DNA of 53,931 bases, from positions 1-53,931 of the forward strand of contig NZ_CALMYP010000050.1 in assembly GCF_937873615.1 (NCBI RefSeq), given 5' to 3'. This DNA comes from an uncultured Paracoccus sp. Its GTDB lineage: Bacteria; Pseudomonadota; Alphaproteobacteria; Rhodobacterales; Rhodobacteraceae. Under the pieces are notes generated by a model, which was given only the letters and a program-made list of their open reading frames with translations, was not told the origin of the DNA and ran no database searches. Shown here piece after piece: positions 1-8,937 of this stretch (within the stretch, counting starts at the first letter, position 1; each line of letters begins with the position of its first letter). A program made the position numbers and the translations under genes.

Positions 1-94
1 CCTTTCGAAGAAGCATGGACCGGATCGCTCATACACAGAAGATCTGACACTCTCCACGAACCATTCCATGATCGTCGGCAAGCAATACTCTCAT
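1..94 (-). pseudogene. Response regulator N-terminus, frameshifted, runs off the window edge
   Basis: Reading leftwards from the ATG at 94 gives MRVLLADDHGMVR, the typical first strand and acidic pocket of a REC receiver domain of NarL/LuxR-type regulators. The frame then reads GECQIFCV and stops. Removing one G of the GG near position 54 would restore ESVRSSVYER, a plausible first REC helix, so a 1-bp insertion is likely. An in-frame ATG at 190 would add 32 unrecognised residues; the ATG at 94 has GGGAA upstream. It lies divergent to the sensor kinase unit and could be the remains of its output regulator. It might instead be an unusual start or a sequence error, because only about 30 codons are visible. 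Confidence 0.4.
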
Positions 95-190
95 CAAAAA
101 TTCCCGCAAAGGTTTACTCAATTGCAGATTGTCTAGCGCGTTGTCATCGTTCAGACCAGTAAAACTGGAAGGCCGCTCGGATTTCATCTC

Positions 191-448
191 GGTTACCCCT
201 TGAACCGCACATCGGACTGAAACAAGCTCCCGCTCCCAATGTCTTAGTGGCAGCGCGGTAGAACTATTCTTACATATAACTTTAATATTATATCTCGCGC
301 TTAGGTAGTGAGCAGGGTCACTAGGACTATCAATCCTCTACTTTAGGATAGGGTAGTAACACCTTTGCACGCGGGAAATAAGCAGATGAATGCGGCAACA
401 TCTCGCTTGTTGATTTGTCCAGTTTACCGCTTGTGGAGTTCGGTCCCA
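191..448 (+). promoter_or_regulatory. Divergent control region with two dyads
   Basis: This is about 260 bp without a gene between the response-regulator fragment and the molybdopterin-like gene. It has an AT-rich block (270-296) typical of a promoter. A GTGA-N6-TCAC dyad lies at 308-321. A second dyad at 326-357 has ATCCT/AGGAT inner arms and ACTA/TAGT outer arms. These could be operator sites for the adjacent two-component system. No clear -35/-10 pair was assigned, so this is a structural observation only. Confidence 0.35.
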
Positions 449-943
449 ATGTTCATGAAACGCATTTTTCACGCCGCCGCACTAGCCCTGTTCATCACCG
501 CCCCCCTTCATGCCGGCGAGGTCATGCTGACGATTTCCGGCGATGTCGCCCCCGGCCCGGATGGCGGCGACTGGACCTTCGACAGCGAGGCGCTGCACGC
601 CCTGCCCGTAACCAGCTTCACCACCTCAACCATATGGACGGACGGCCCGCAGAGCTTTGAGGGCGTTTTGCTCAAGACCCTGCTCGATCGGGTCGGGGCC
701 GCCGAGGGCACGATAAAGGCCATCGCGCTGAATGATTACATGGTCGAAGTCCCGACCGAAGATGCTGTCGACGGCGGCCCCATCATCGCCTATATGCGCA
801 ATGGCCACGAGATCGGCGTGCGCGACAAGGGACCGCTTTGGCTTGTCTATCCCTTCGATGCCAACAGAACCTATCAATCCGAGGAATATTATTCCCGCAG
901 CATCTGGCAGTTGAAACGCCTCACCATTGCGGACGGGAAATAG
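449..943 (+). CDS. Secreted oxidoreductase molybdopterin-binding-domain-like protein
   Basis: A 164-residue protein with a signal peptide (Lys-Arg, hydrophobic stretch, cleavage near PLHAGEV). The body resembles the small stand-alone molybdopterin-binding oxidoreductase fold: a MLTISGDV strand, SFTTSTIWTDGPQSFEGVLL, an alanine/leucine helix, IALNDYMVEVP, and MRNGHEIGVRDKGPLWLVYPFD near the end. This class lacks the cysteine that coordinates Mo in sulfite oxidase and is often encoded beside a sensor kinase. A periplasmic sensory or accessory role is therefore more likely than catalysis (inference). The start at 449 has GGAG about ten bases upstream; the ATG at 455 is also possible. The kinase follows after 36 bp, so the two are probably cotranscribed. 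Confidence 0.7.
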   Translation: MFMKRIFHAAALALFITAPLHAGEVMLTISGDVAPGPDGGDWTFDSEALHALPVTSFTTSTIWTDGPQSFEGVLLKTLLDRVGAAEGTIKAIALNDYMVEVPTEDAVDGGPIIAYMRNGHEIGVRDKGPLWLVYPFDANRTYQSEEYYSRSIWQLKRLTIADGK

Positions 944-979
944 CGCGAGGGAAATATCGAACAGGGGCCTCCGACAACA

Positions 980-3463
980 TTGCGTAGCCGCTGGCTTTTC
1001 GCACTTATCGCGATCCCGCTGCTGGCCAGCCTGATCGCCATTTCCCTTTTGGGACGCAGCATCATCTCGGATCTCGAAGCGCTTTCAATCGCGAAGAACG
1101 ACAATGTCAGCTGGAATTCCTCTCAGCTTGAGGTGGAATTGCTGCGCACGCAGAACACGATCATGCGGGCGCAGGCAGATCCCAGCCTGTCGCTGTCCGA
1201 GATCCGCATGCGTTTCGACATCTTCTACAGCCGCGTTGCCACGATGTACGAAAGCCGGCGTTTCGGACAGCTGAACCGCGATCCGGATGCCGCCGCCCTG
1301 GTGGCGCGGGCAAAGGCAAATCTCGATGCCATGCTGCCCCTGATCGACGGCCCTGACGATGACCTGCGCGCCGCTTTGCCAAAGCTGTATCAGCAATTGG
1401 ACGACGAATGGTCCAATCTGCGCCAGCTCACGCTCGATCTCGTCCAGGGTGCTGCCGCCGAAAGTTCGGACCGCCGAAAGAGCATTTCACGGACGCTGAT
1501 CACATTGGGCGGCACGCTTAAGGCATTGATTCTGGCACTGTTTCTGGCCCTGGTGATCGTGCTTCGGCTGTTCCGGCGCGGGCAGCGCTACGCCCATGAC
1601 ATCATGGCCGCGCGCTCTCGCTTCGAGGCGGCGGTCAAATCCTCGAAGGATGCCGTGGTGGTGATGGATACCGCCGGACGGATCGTCGATTTCAACGGCG
1701 CGGGCGAAACCGTCTTCGGCTATAGCCGCCAGGAGGCCATCGGCGCCGACATGGCAGAACTGATCGTGCCGGAATATCTGCGCGAAAAACACCGCGCCGG
1801 CGTGCAGCGCTTCCTCAAGACCGGCGAACAGAAAATGATGCGCTATGGCCGGGTCAGGCTTGAGGGGATGCGCAAATCCGGCGAGGTCTTTCCGGTCGAA
1901 TTGTCCATGTCGGTCGCAGAGGCCGATGGCGAGCAGGTCTTCGTGTCGTTCCTGCGCGATATTACCGCCGATCTGGCTGCGGAAGACATGCTGCGCGCGG
2001 CCCGCGACCGGGCGCAGGAAAGCGAGAAAGCCAAATCAGACCTGCTGACGGTCATGAGCCACGAAATGCGCACGCCGCTGAACGGCATCCTGGGATCCCT
2101 CTCGCTCATCGACTTCGACGAGCTTTCCGAACGGAACAAGCGGCATGTCAAGTCGATTGAAATATCGGGCGAGTTGATCCTGTCGCATGTCAACGACGTG
2201 CTCGACCTGTCCAATCAGAACGGCGACAGCCCGAAACGCAAGAAGGTCGCATTCGACCTGCGAGAGCTTGTCTGCAAGGTCTGGACCAGCCTGAGGGCGA
2301 ATGCCGAGGCGCGCGGCAACCAGATGAATGTCAGCTTTCTGACCGAGACCCCGCGCGTCGTCCTGGGGTATGAGATCGCCCTGCAACAATGCCTGGTCAA
2401 TCTCGTTGGCAATGCCATCAAGTTTACCCGCGACGGGGTCATTTCAATCGAGGTCGAGCGGCTGGCCCATGATGATCTGGTAGAGATCAGGGTGGCCGAC
2501 ACCGGCATCGGAATGGCGACCGAGGATCTGGCGCGGATCTTCGACGAGTTCGTGACGATAGACACCGCATTTTCCCGAGAAAACGCCGGGACCGGCCTCG
2601 GGCTTGCCATCACCCGGCGGCTTGTCGATGCGATGGGGGCCACCATAGAGGTCGACAGCATTTCGGGCGAAGGCAGTCTTTTTACCATGCGCATTCCCCT
2701 GCCAGAGGCCGGCGAGATGCAGAGAACCGAGGCCAAGGGATCGGAGCTGGTCCCTGCCGGCATCCGTCCCGGTCAAAGCGCGCTCGTCGTCGATGACAAT
2801 GAGATCAACCGAATAGTCCTGACCGATATGGTATCGGACCTCGGCTTCGAGGTTCATCAGGCCGCCGACGGGTTGCAGGCCATCGAAGCGGTGCGGCATC
2901 GACCCTTTGACATTGTCTTTCTCGACATCAGCATGCCAGGCATCGACGGGATCGACACCCTCGCCCGCATCCGCGCGCTGGAGGTCGGCTGGCGCAATGT
3001 GCCTGCCGTCGCCGTTACCGCGCATGTCTCGCCTCAGGACCATGACGTCATTCTGCGTGCCGATTTCAGCGGCCTTCTGGTCAAGCCCGTAGACCCGGCC
3101 GCAATCGGCAAGGCCGTCGCATCGGTTCTTGGCGCTGAAGCCCTGCCCTCCAGGTCGGCTTCCCGAAAGCCTGATATGTCCGAGTTCGAGAAACGCTTTG
3201 GACAGGACCGTTACCAGTCGGCGATGAAGGAGTTCTGCGCCGAGCTTACGGAATTGCTCGACACGCTGGAAACCGTTCCTGCGCCTGACGAACAGCACCG
3301 GCGCATGGTCCATCGGCTGTCAGGCTCCGCCGCGACCCTGGGTGCCCACGATGCCTGGAGGAGACTTCAGCAGTTGCAAAGCCTCGATGAAGATCCGGCC
3401 GATGGCCTCAAGGAACGGCTGGTAATGGAACTGCGCGCATGTTGCTGCGACACCGAGCGATAG
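980..3463 (+). CDS. Hybrid sensor histidine kinase (PAS-HisKA-HATPase-REC-Hpt)
   Basis: An inner-membrane sensor of 827 residues starting at TTG. Transmembrane helices at about 5-27 and 178-200 enclose a helical periplasmic sensor region of about 150 residues. A PAS domain follows (about 215-335), then HisKA with phosphoacceptor H361 in VMSHEMRTPLNG. The HATPase domain has the N box NLVGNAIKFT, the G1 box DTGIGM and the G2 box GTGLGL. A receiver follows with D649 in VFLDISMPG, and a C-terminal Hpt domain with H778 in MVHRLSGSAATLG. This is a complete phosphorelay needing only a final response regulator; the fragment at the left edge is the obvious candidate. The C-terminus (ACCCDTER) abuts a foreign ParB-like remnant and may have been altered. 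Confidence 0.9.
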   Translation: MRSRWLFALIAIPLLASLIAISLLGRSIISDLEALSIAKNDNVSWNSSQLEVELLRTQNTIMRAQADPSLSLSEIRMRFDIFYSRVATMYESRRFGQLNRDPDAAALVARAKANLDAMLPLIDGPDDDLRAALPKLYQQLDDEWSNLRQLTLDLVQGAAAESSDRRKSISRTLITLGGTLKALILALFLALVIVLRLFRRGQRYAHDIMAARSRFEAAVKSSKDAVVVMDTAGRIVDFNGAGETVFGYSRQEAIGADMAELIVPEYLREKHRAGVQRFLKTGEQKMMRYGRVRLEGMRKSGEVFPVELSMSVAEADGEQVFVSFLRDITADLAAEDMLRAARDRAQESEKAKSDLLTVMSHEMRTPLNGILGSLSLIDFDELSERNKRHVKSIEISGELILSHVNDVLDLSNQNGDSPKRKKVAFDLRELVCKVWTSLRANAEARGNQMNVSFLTETPRVVLGYEIALQQCLVNLVGNAIKFTRDGVISIEVERLAHDDLVEIRVADTGIGMATEDLARIFDEFVTIDTAFSRENAGTGLGLAITRRLVDAMGATIEVDSISGEGSLFTMRIPLPEAGEMQRTEAKGSELVPAGIRPGQSALVVDDNEINRIVLTDMVSDLGFEVHQAADGLQAIEAVRHRPFDIVFLDISMPGIDGIDTLARIRALEVGWRNVPAVAVTAHVSPQDHDVILRADFSGLLVKPVDPAAIGKAVASVLGAEALPSRSASRKPDMSEFEKRFGQDRYQSAMKEFCAELTELLDTLETVPAPDEQHRRMVHRLSGSAATLGAHDAWRRLQQLQSLDEDPADGLKERLVMELRACCCDTER

Positions 3464-3582
3464 CGATGCTGGTTGCTGAGGATGGCACCGTGATTGCAGG
3501 CCATGGTCGCCTGCTGGTCGCGCAACATCCAGCACAGCCCAAGGTGCCGGTGATGGTCGCCAAGGGGTCTTGCGATGACGAT
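3439..3582 (+). pseudogene. ParB/Srx-like nuclease domain remnant
   Basis: In the frame opened at 3439, residues IAMLVAEDGTVIAGHGR followed by LLVAQHPAQPKVPVMVAKG closely match the core of the ParB/Srx fold seen in mobile-element DNA-modification proteins. There the pattern is roughly LVDEDGTIIAGHGRLLAA...VPVIVA, with GHGR the diagnostic motif. Only about 40 residues remain, with no credible start, upstream strand or downstream domain. It overlaps the 3' end of the sensor kinase in another frame, so it is a scrap left by recombination. The rest of the gap (3583-3650) holds only a short CCCC-GCC-GGGG hairpin at 3639-3649 that could help end the potA-side transcript. Confidence 0.5.
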
Positions 3583-3650
3583 ATCTGGCCATATCCTATC
3601 GAAAACTATGCAAAAAGGAACTGCCTATACATGACAAGCCCCGCCGGGGA

Positions 3651-4736
3651 TCAGTCATTCAGGATCGCCATGTTCTCGGCATCCCAGCTGACCCAGACCA
3701 GATCGCTGCCAACGGCATGACCGAGATCGGTATCGACATAGGCGCGCATCGTCGCCTCCTCATGCTCGCCGACGGCAAGCTGGACGGCCACGCGCGAGCC
3801 GTAGAAGGTCTTGCCGGTGACGCGACCCTTCACGGCATTCGGCGTCTCGGGCTGGGCGGCATGAAGGTCCAGCTTCTCCAGCCGGATCGAGGCGGTGACC
3901 GGCTGGCCAGAGGCCGGCAGGCCACTGCGCGCGGTGCCAAGCAGCGTCTTTCCCTGCCACTCCATCGCGACCTGGGCACCCTTGCGCTCGCGCAGCGTGC
4001 CTGAAAGCAGGTTCGTCTCGCCGATGAATTCCGCCACGAAGCGGCTGGCGGGCTGGAAATACAGCTCTTCCGGGGTGCCGTCCTGCTCGACCCGGCCCCT
4101 GTTCATGACCACGATGCGGTCGGACATGGTCAGTGCCTCTTCCTGGTCGTGGGTGACGAACAGGAAGGTCTTGCTGGTCCGTCGCTGGATGGATTTCAAC
4201 TCCTGCTGGACCTGCCCGCGCAGCTTGGCGTCAAGCGCGCCGAGCGGTTCGTCCAGCAGCAGCAGCGCCGGATCGGGCGCCAGCGCCCGTGCCAGCGCCA
4301 CCCGCTGACGCTGCCCGCCGGATAGCTGCGCCGGATAGCGGCCGCCGAAATCGCCGAGTTCGAGGAAGGACATGATCTCGTCCGAGCGGCGCCGGATTTC
4401 GGCCTTGCCCATGCCCTTCAGTTCCAACCCGAAGGCGATATTGCCGGCGACGGTCATATGGGGGAACAGGGCGTAATCCTGGAACACCATGTTGACATGT
4501 CGCTTTTCGGCCGGCTGGTAGGTCACGTCGACGCCGTCGAGGAAGACCTTGCCGGTCGTCGGTCGCTCGAACCCGCCGAGGATGCGCAGCGTGGTGGATT
4601 TTCCGCAGCCCGACGGCCCGAGAAATGTCACGAATTCGCCGCGTGCGATATTGAGCGTCAGATTGTCCAGCGCGACGGTCTTGCCGAAATGCTTCGACAT
4701 TCCTTCGATTCGGACAAGCGGTGACTGGTCGTTCAT
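3651..4736 (-). CDS. potA: Polyamine-type ABC importer ATPase (PotA-like)
   Basis: A 361-residue ATPase that powers the importer encoded directly upstream. It has Walker A GPSGCGKST (about residue 40), a Q-loop in NMVFQDYALFPHMTV, the signature LSGGQRQRVALARAL, Walker B LLLLDEPLGALD and the switch FVTHDQEEA. A C-terminal TOBE-like region (about 240-361) is typical of the CUT2/Pot/Fbp group. It is the last gene of the ten-gene operon, starting three bases after the permease stop. The family carries spermidine, putrescine and other cationic or amino compounds. Here the neighbours suggest an opine-like or amine substrate, which the ATPase itself cannot reveal. Confidence 0.9.
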   Translation of the reverse strand: MNDQSPLVRIEGMSKHFGKTVALDNLTLNIARGEFVTFLGPSGCGKSTTLRILGGFERPTTGKVFLDGVDVTYQPAEKRHVNMVFQDYALFPHMTVAGNIAFGLELKGMGKAEIRRRSDEIMSFLELGDFGGRYPAQLSGGQRQRVALARALAPDPALLLLDEPLGALDAKLRGQVQQELKSIQRRTSKTFLFVTHDQEEALTMSDRIVVMNRGRVEQDGTPEELYFQPASRFVAEFIGETNLLSGTLRERKGAQVAMEWQGKTLLGTARSGLPASGQPVTASIRLEKLDLHAAQPETPNAVKGRVTGKTFYGSRVAVQLAVGEHEEATMRAYVDTDLGHAVGSDLVWVSWDAENMAILND

Positions 4737-4739
4737 GTC

Positions 4740-5543
4740 TCAGTTATCCTTGTTCAGACGGCGCGTGAAGCGCTCGGCCCAGACGCCGATAATGGCGGTC
4801 AGGACCAGGGCGATGGAGGCTATGGCGTTGATTTCCGGGCTCATCCCGGAACGGAGCTTGGCGAAGATCAGCACCGGCAGCGTTGGTTCGTAACCGCCGA
4901 GGAAGAACGAGCGGACGAAATCGTCGAAGGACAGGAGCAGGCAGAAGATCGACGCGCCGAGGATGGCGGGCGCCAGATAGGGCAAGGTGATCCGGATGAA
5001 TGCGACCAGCGGGTCGGCGCCAAGGTCGCGGGCGGCCTCGATCTGGCTTTTCGGCAGCGTCGACAGCCGGGCCATGACCACCAGCGCCACGAAGGGCACG
5101 TTATGGACGGCATGAGACCAGACGATGGCGCCCATGCCCGGCTCGATCCCCACCCAGCGCGCATAGATGCGGAAGGCGATGGCCGAGATGATGCCCGGCA
5201 CCAGGGCCGGCAGCACGGTCAGCCCGAACATCACGGCGCGGCCGTGGAACCTGCGCCCCTCCAGCAGCACCGCGATCCAGGTGCCTACGACGACCGAAAT
5301 CAGCGTGGACAGGATCGCGATCAGCATCGAATAGCCGAAGGCAAACATGACCTCGGCATCGCGGAAGACCTCGACATACCAGTCCAGCGTCCAGGATTTG
5401 ATCGGGAAGCCGATGAACTTGGAATCCTTGAACCCCATCATCACCATCAGGATCAGCGGCACGAAGACATAGACGACGAAGGCCCAGTAGAGGCAACTGA
5501 GCAGGATCCGGTTGCCGCGGTAAAGCTCGACCCGGTCGTTCAT
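4740..5543 (-). CDS. potC: ABC importer permease (PotC-like)
   Basis: A 267-residue inner-membrane permease with about six hydrophobic segments. The cytoplasmic coupling loop EAARDLGADPLVAFIRITLP is the EAA motif that contacts the ATPase. The start at 5543 overlaps the stop of the first permease (ATGA), and a longer reading upstream would run into that gene. Family members end in a basic tail, seen here as AERFTRRLNKDN. With the partner permease it forms the heterodimeric channel of the Pot-type importer. Confidence 0.88.
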   Translation of the reverse strand: MNDRVELYRGNRILLSCLYWAFVVYVFVPLILMVMMGFKDSKFIGFPIKSWTLDWYVEVFRDAEVMFAFGYSMLIAILSTLISVVVGTWIAVLLEGRRFHGRAVMFGLTVLPALVPGIISAIAFRIYARWVGIEPGMGAIVWSHAVHNVPFVALVVMARLSTLPKSQIEAARDLGADPLVAFIRITLPYLAPAILGASIFCLLLSFDDFVRSFFLGGYEPTLPVLIFAKLRSGMSPEINAIASIALVLTAIIGVWAERFTRRLNKDN

Positions 5544-6526
5544 CTGCTCTCTCCCCGGCGCAGCGCGCTCATGAGTTTCTGGAAGGCGGCGGTGATCAGC
5601 AGCGCCGCCACGAACATGAGCACCGCGAAGGCGGCGCCGGTCGGCCACTGGTCACCGGCGACATGGAAGAAGCCGGCGATGGTTTCGGCGAAGACCGTGG
5701 TGGATGGCCCGCCCAAGAGGACCGGGGTCGCATAGAAGCCGGTCGAGATCAGGAAGACCAGCGTACAGCCCGAAGCAATACCTTCCAGCGTCATCGGCAA
5801 CGAGATCCGCCAGAAGCGCGTCCACGGCCCGGCGCCAAGATCGGCGGCAGCCTCGTTCATGCTTTTCGGCAGCTTCTCCAGCGCCGAATACAGCGGCAGC
5901 AGCATGTAGAGCGCGGTCAGGTAAACGATCCCGACCCCCATCGAGAAGCCTGTATACATGAAGGGAATGGGCTGATCGATCAGGCCCAGCCATTTCAGAG
6001 CCAGGTTCAGCGCGCCTGTATTGCCCAGAAGGATCATGATCGCATAGGTGCGCACGATCTCGCCCACCCAGAAGGGGATCAGCAGGATCAGCAGAAACAG
6101 CATCTGGTTCCGGCGGCTGACATGGCGCGCCAGGAAATAGGCGACGGGATAGGCCAGCACCAGCGTGCAGAAGGTAAAGGCGGCGGCGAAGGTCAGGGTG
6201 CGGAAGAAGGGCATCCAGAAGATACTGTCGCCGAAGAAGCGCAGGTAGTTGTCGAAGGTGAAATGCTGCTCAACACCGGGCGCGACCGGATAGGCATCGG
6301 TCAGCGAGACCCGCAGCATCTGCAGCATCGGCCCGAGATGCTGGGTCAGGACCCAGACGATCGGCAATGCGGCCAGGATCGCGAACTGGCGCTTTGGCGA
6401 TGCAGTAACAAGGCGCATCATCGCCGTATAGGGCGCCCAGCCGGTCAGACGGCCCCAGAAGGTCCGGTCGGGCACGCCGCTCTGCACCCTTGGTGCGTCA
6501 TTGCTCGCCGATATCTCGCGCTTCAT
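5540..6526 (-). CDS. potB: ABC importer permease (PotB-like)
   Basis: A 328-residue inner-membrane permease, longer than PotC because of an N-terminal extension before the first helix (FAILAALPIVWVLTQHL). It has several further hydrophobic segments (FCTLVLAYPVAYFLA, MLFLLILLIPFWVGEIV). The EAA loop NEAAADLGAGPWTRFWRISLP lies at about residue 230. It follows the binding-protein gene by 74 bp and overlaps the next permease by four bases. The extended N-terminus is common in Pot/Fbp-type first permeases. Confidence 0.88.
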   Translation of the reverse strand: MKREISASNDAPRVQSGVPDRTFWGRLTGWAPYTAMMRLVTASPKRQFAILAALPIVWVLTQHLGPMLQMLRVSLTDAYPVAPGVEQHFTFDNYLRFFGDSIFWMPFFRTLTFAAAFTFCTLVLAYPVAYFLARHVSRRNQMLFLLILLIPFWVGEIVRTYAIMILLGNTGALNLALKWLGLIDQPIPFMYTGFSMGVGIVYLTALYMLLPLYSALEKLPKSMNEAAADLGAGPWTRFWRISLPMTLEGIASGCTLVFLISTGFYATPVLLGGPSTTVFAETIAGFFHVAGDQWPTGAAFAVLMFVAALLITAAFQKLMSALRRGESR

Positions 6527-6600
6527 TCGCTCACCTGTCGAAAACTGGAGGCACCTGCCCCGCGCCTTGCGGGACAGGAACGGATATGGCCGGAACGGCT

Positions 6601-7710
6601 TCAGGCGGCCTTGATCGCCTCGACTGCCGGATCGACGAGGCCGTATTTCAACTCGTTTGCCTCAGCGCGGAAGAATTTCATATTCGCCAGCTGTTCCTCG
6701 GGGAAGGAGGTCGATTTCTGCTCGATCTCGGACAGATGCGGCGCGACATCCTTGTAGGTCGAGATGAAGCCCGAGGCCTTGGTCATCGCCGCGCCGATCT
6801 CGGGCGAGGAGAGGATGGCGTCGATGAAGGTATAGGCGTTGTCCGCGTTCGGGGCGTTATTGGCGATGTTATAAGTATAGACGAAGCCGTAGGAGCCTTC
6901 GTTCGGGATCGCCATGGCCAGCGGGAAGCCGTCATTGATCAGCGCCGCCGCAGGGCCGTTCCAGGCATGACCCAGCACGATATCCTGATTGACCATCATC
7001 TGCTGGAACTCGGCACCACCGTCGTAATATTTGCGCACCAGCGGCTTTTTCTCGATCAGGAAATTCTTCGCCTCCTCGACGATGGCGGCGGCCTTTTCGG
7101 GGTCGTTCAGATATTCGACCATATTGCCGTCATAGCCCTTCATCAGCATGACGATCGACATCATGTCCTGGATGATATAGGCGTTCTTGCCCTTGTATTT
7201 ATCGCTGAAAAGCGTGTTCCAGCTCAGGGCCTCCTCGGCACCGACCACTTCGGTATTATAGGCCAGAACCTCCATCCCGGCGAGGATCGGGGCGCCCCAT
7301 TTCTCGCCATTGATCGTCGACCAGTCGCTTTCCGAATAGACCGGGTTGATATTGCCCCAGTTCGTCAGCCGCCCGGTATCCAGCGGCGCCAGCAGGCCGC
7401 CTTCGATGAACTGCAGGAAGCGGTGGCCGGCGACGGTCATGATGTCGACGGTCGGGTTAGGCTGTTCGGCGGCCAGAAGGTTGAACTGCTTGCCCTGGTC
7501 GTCCACCAGCCGGACATTGACCTTGATGCCGGTATCCGCCTCGAACTGGGACTTGAAGCTGTCCGGAACGAAGTTGTTATAGGTCCAGATATTCACCTCG
7601 CCGCCCGACTGGGCCGAAGCGTGGCGCAGATAAGCGGGCGAGGCCAGCACCGCGCCAGTGGCGGCAGCCGTGCCCAGGAAGCGGCGGCGGTTATAGATCA
7701 GCTTCGTCAT
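6601..7710 (-). CDS. Periplasmic binding protein, spermidine/putrescine type (PotD/PotF-like)
   Basis: A 369-residue solute-binding protein. It has a Tat-type signal (YNRRRFLGTAAATG, cleaved near ASAQS), then the family opening VNIWTYNNFVP...FEADTGIKVNV. The start has AAGGAG eight bases upstream. Tat export is usual for PotD/F-like proteins in alphaproteobacteria. The protein sets the specificity of the importer. Between it and the permeases there is a 74-bp gap. The real ligand may be a polyamine, an opine or another amine; the opine-dehydrogenase-like gene directly upstream favours a secondary amine carrying carboxylates (inference). Confidence 0.88.
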   Translation of the reverse strand: MTKLIYNRRRFLGTAAATGAVLASPAYLRHASAQSGGEVNIWTYNNFVPDSFKSQFEADTGIKVNVRLVDDQGKQFNLLAAEQPNPTVDIMTVAGHRFLQFIEGGLLAPLDTGRLTNWGNINPVYSESDWSTINGEKWGAPILAGMEVLAYNTEVVGAEEALSWNTLFSDKYKGKNAYIIQDMMSIVMLMKGYDGNMVEYLNDPEKAAAIVEEAKNFLIEKKPLVRKYYDGGAEFQQMMVNQDIVLGHAWNGPAAALINDGFPLAMAIPNEGSYGFVYTYNIANNAPNADNAYTFIDAILSSPEIGAAMTKASGFISTYKDVAPHLSEIEQKSTSFPEEQLANMKFFRAEANELKYGLVDPAVEAIKAA

Positions 7711-7760
7711 GTCTTCGTCTCCTTGTTGGTGATATTTTTCTTCTTTGGTCGTCTTGCGGT

Positions 7761-8861
7761 TCAGGCCCCGATCCGCGGGTCCAGAAGGCCGGTGCTGGCC
7801 GCCAGTTTCAGGTCGTCCAGGCTGTAGCGCTCCAGTTCCAGCGCCTTCAGCAGCGTGTTCTCGTCCTCGAAGTTCCGTCCATACATGGCCGAGAAGATCC
7901 GGATGCCGGCCTCGTGCAGTTGGGCTGGATGCCCCGCCAGGCGGCCGAGCGCGGCGGTCAGCACCAGCCCGTAAGGCACGTCCTCGGTGACATAACGGCT
8001 GTCGGCGGTAGCCGGGCCGGTGCCGCCGTTGCCCTGTTCGTGCATCTGCTGGTTCATCTCGGAGATCGAGGCGACGGGGACATGGAAAGACAGGTGAAAA
8101 TGCTCGAAGATGGTCTTCACGTCGAGGCCGAGAGCATGGGCGATCTCCAGCCGTTCCTCGTCCAGCCGTTCCAGCAGCCGGCCGACGGTCGGGGTGACGT
8201 TCTGGCCCTGCGACCAGGTCTCGCCCCGTTCCATCCGCGTGATATTGCCAAGGGCGATGCCCATGTGGTTCTGCGGGTTCAGATTGGAGAGTGAAATCGC
8301 CAGCAGCCCGTCACGGGGCTGGAAACGGTCGCCGAAAAGCGCCCGGCAGACCTCAAGCGCCTCGGCCGAGCGATCCGCCGGCACGGTGCAAAGGTCGACC
8401 CGGCTTCGCACCGTATTCACCCTGACGCTGGTGCCCGAGGTCCGTCGTCCGGTGCAGATCGTCGTCCCCCAGGCGGTGACCGGCGCCGTCACCCCGCGCC
8501 GTGCCAGAAGCTGCATCAGATAGATGGCGCCAAGCGAGGCATGGGACGAGATGATGACGTGATGGCGATCCTCGATATGCGGGGCAAGCGCGTCCAGAAC
8601 CGCCTTGTGGCCATAGCCCGGCAGCGCGACGATCAGCACGTCGTTCCGGCGCGCGAGTTCGGCGGCGCTTTCGGCGATGCGCGGCGAGAAGCTGCATTCG
8701 ACGGCGCCGGTGGCGGTCAGGGAAGCGCCCGCCGCAAGCTCGGCCGTGCCTTTGCCTGAGGGGGACCACAGCATCGGGTCATGGCCGCTCTCATGGATGA
8801 GCGCAGCCGTTCCGAAGGCGATCGAGCCCGCCCCTGCCAGTCCTGCCATCGTCACATCCAT
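7761..8861 (-). CDS. NAD(P)-dependent opine/octopine dehydrogenase family enzyme
   Basis: A 366-residue enzyme with an N-terminal Rossmann fold (GLAGAGSIAFGTAALIHESG) and a helical C-terminal domain with NPQNHMGIALGN. The pattern NxxxH...N is typical of octopine/nopaline dehydrogenases (PF02317), where the histidine is catalytic and binds the amino-acid substrate. The family interconverts an opine with an amino acid plus a 2-oxo acid. In a catabolic operon with an importer, oxidative cleavage is the likely direction (inference). The start at 8861 directly abuts CGAGG, so ATG 8849, twelve bases on, is an alternative. The gene lies 76 bp below the CMD pair on the same strand. Confidence 0.75.
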   Translation of the reverse strand: MDVTMAGLAGAGSIAFGTAALIHESGHDPMLWSPSGKGTAELAAGASLTATGAVECSFSPRIAESAAELARRNDVLIVALPGYGHKAVLDALAPHIEDRHHVIISSHASLGAIYLMQLLARRGVTAPVTAWGTTICTGRRTSGTSVRVNTVRSRVDLCTVPADRSAEALEVCRALFGDRFQPRDGLLAISLSNLNPQNHMGIALGNITRMERGETWSQGQNVTPTVGRLLERLDEERLEIAHALGLDVKTIFEHFHLSFHVPVASISEMNQQMHEQGNGGTGPATADSRYVTEDVPYGLVLTAALGRLAGHPAQLHEAGIRIFSAMYGRNFEDENTLLKALELERYSLDDLKLAASTGLLDPRIGA

Positions 8862-8937
8862 CCTCGTATTATTTATGTATTTTTCTGTCAGGTTACACCA
8901 GTTGAACGGTATGTCATCTGTTATGCAGGATGACGGG

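Noticed and set aside
2444-3313. Long minus-strand open frame inside the kinase gene
   Set aside because: It overlaps the clear kinase domains, has no ribosome-binding site and shows no family motif; long shadows are common in GC-rich DNA.
3639-3649. CCCC-GCC-GGGG hairpin as a terminator of potA
   Set aside because: The stem is only four pairs with no U-tract, too weak to call as a separate feature.
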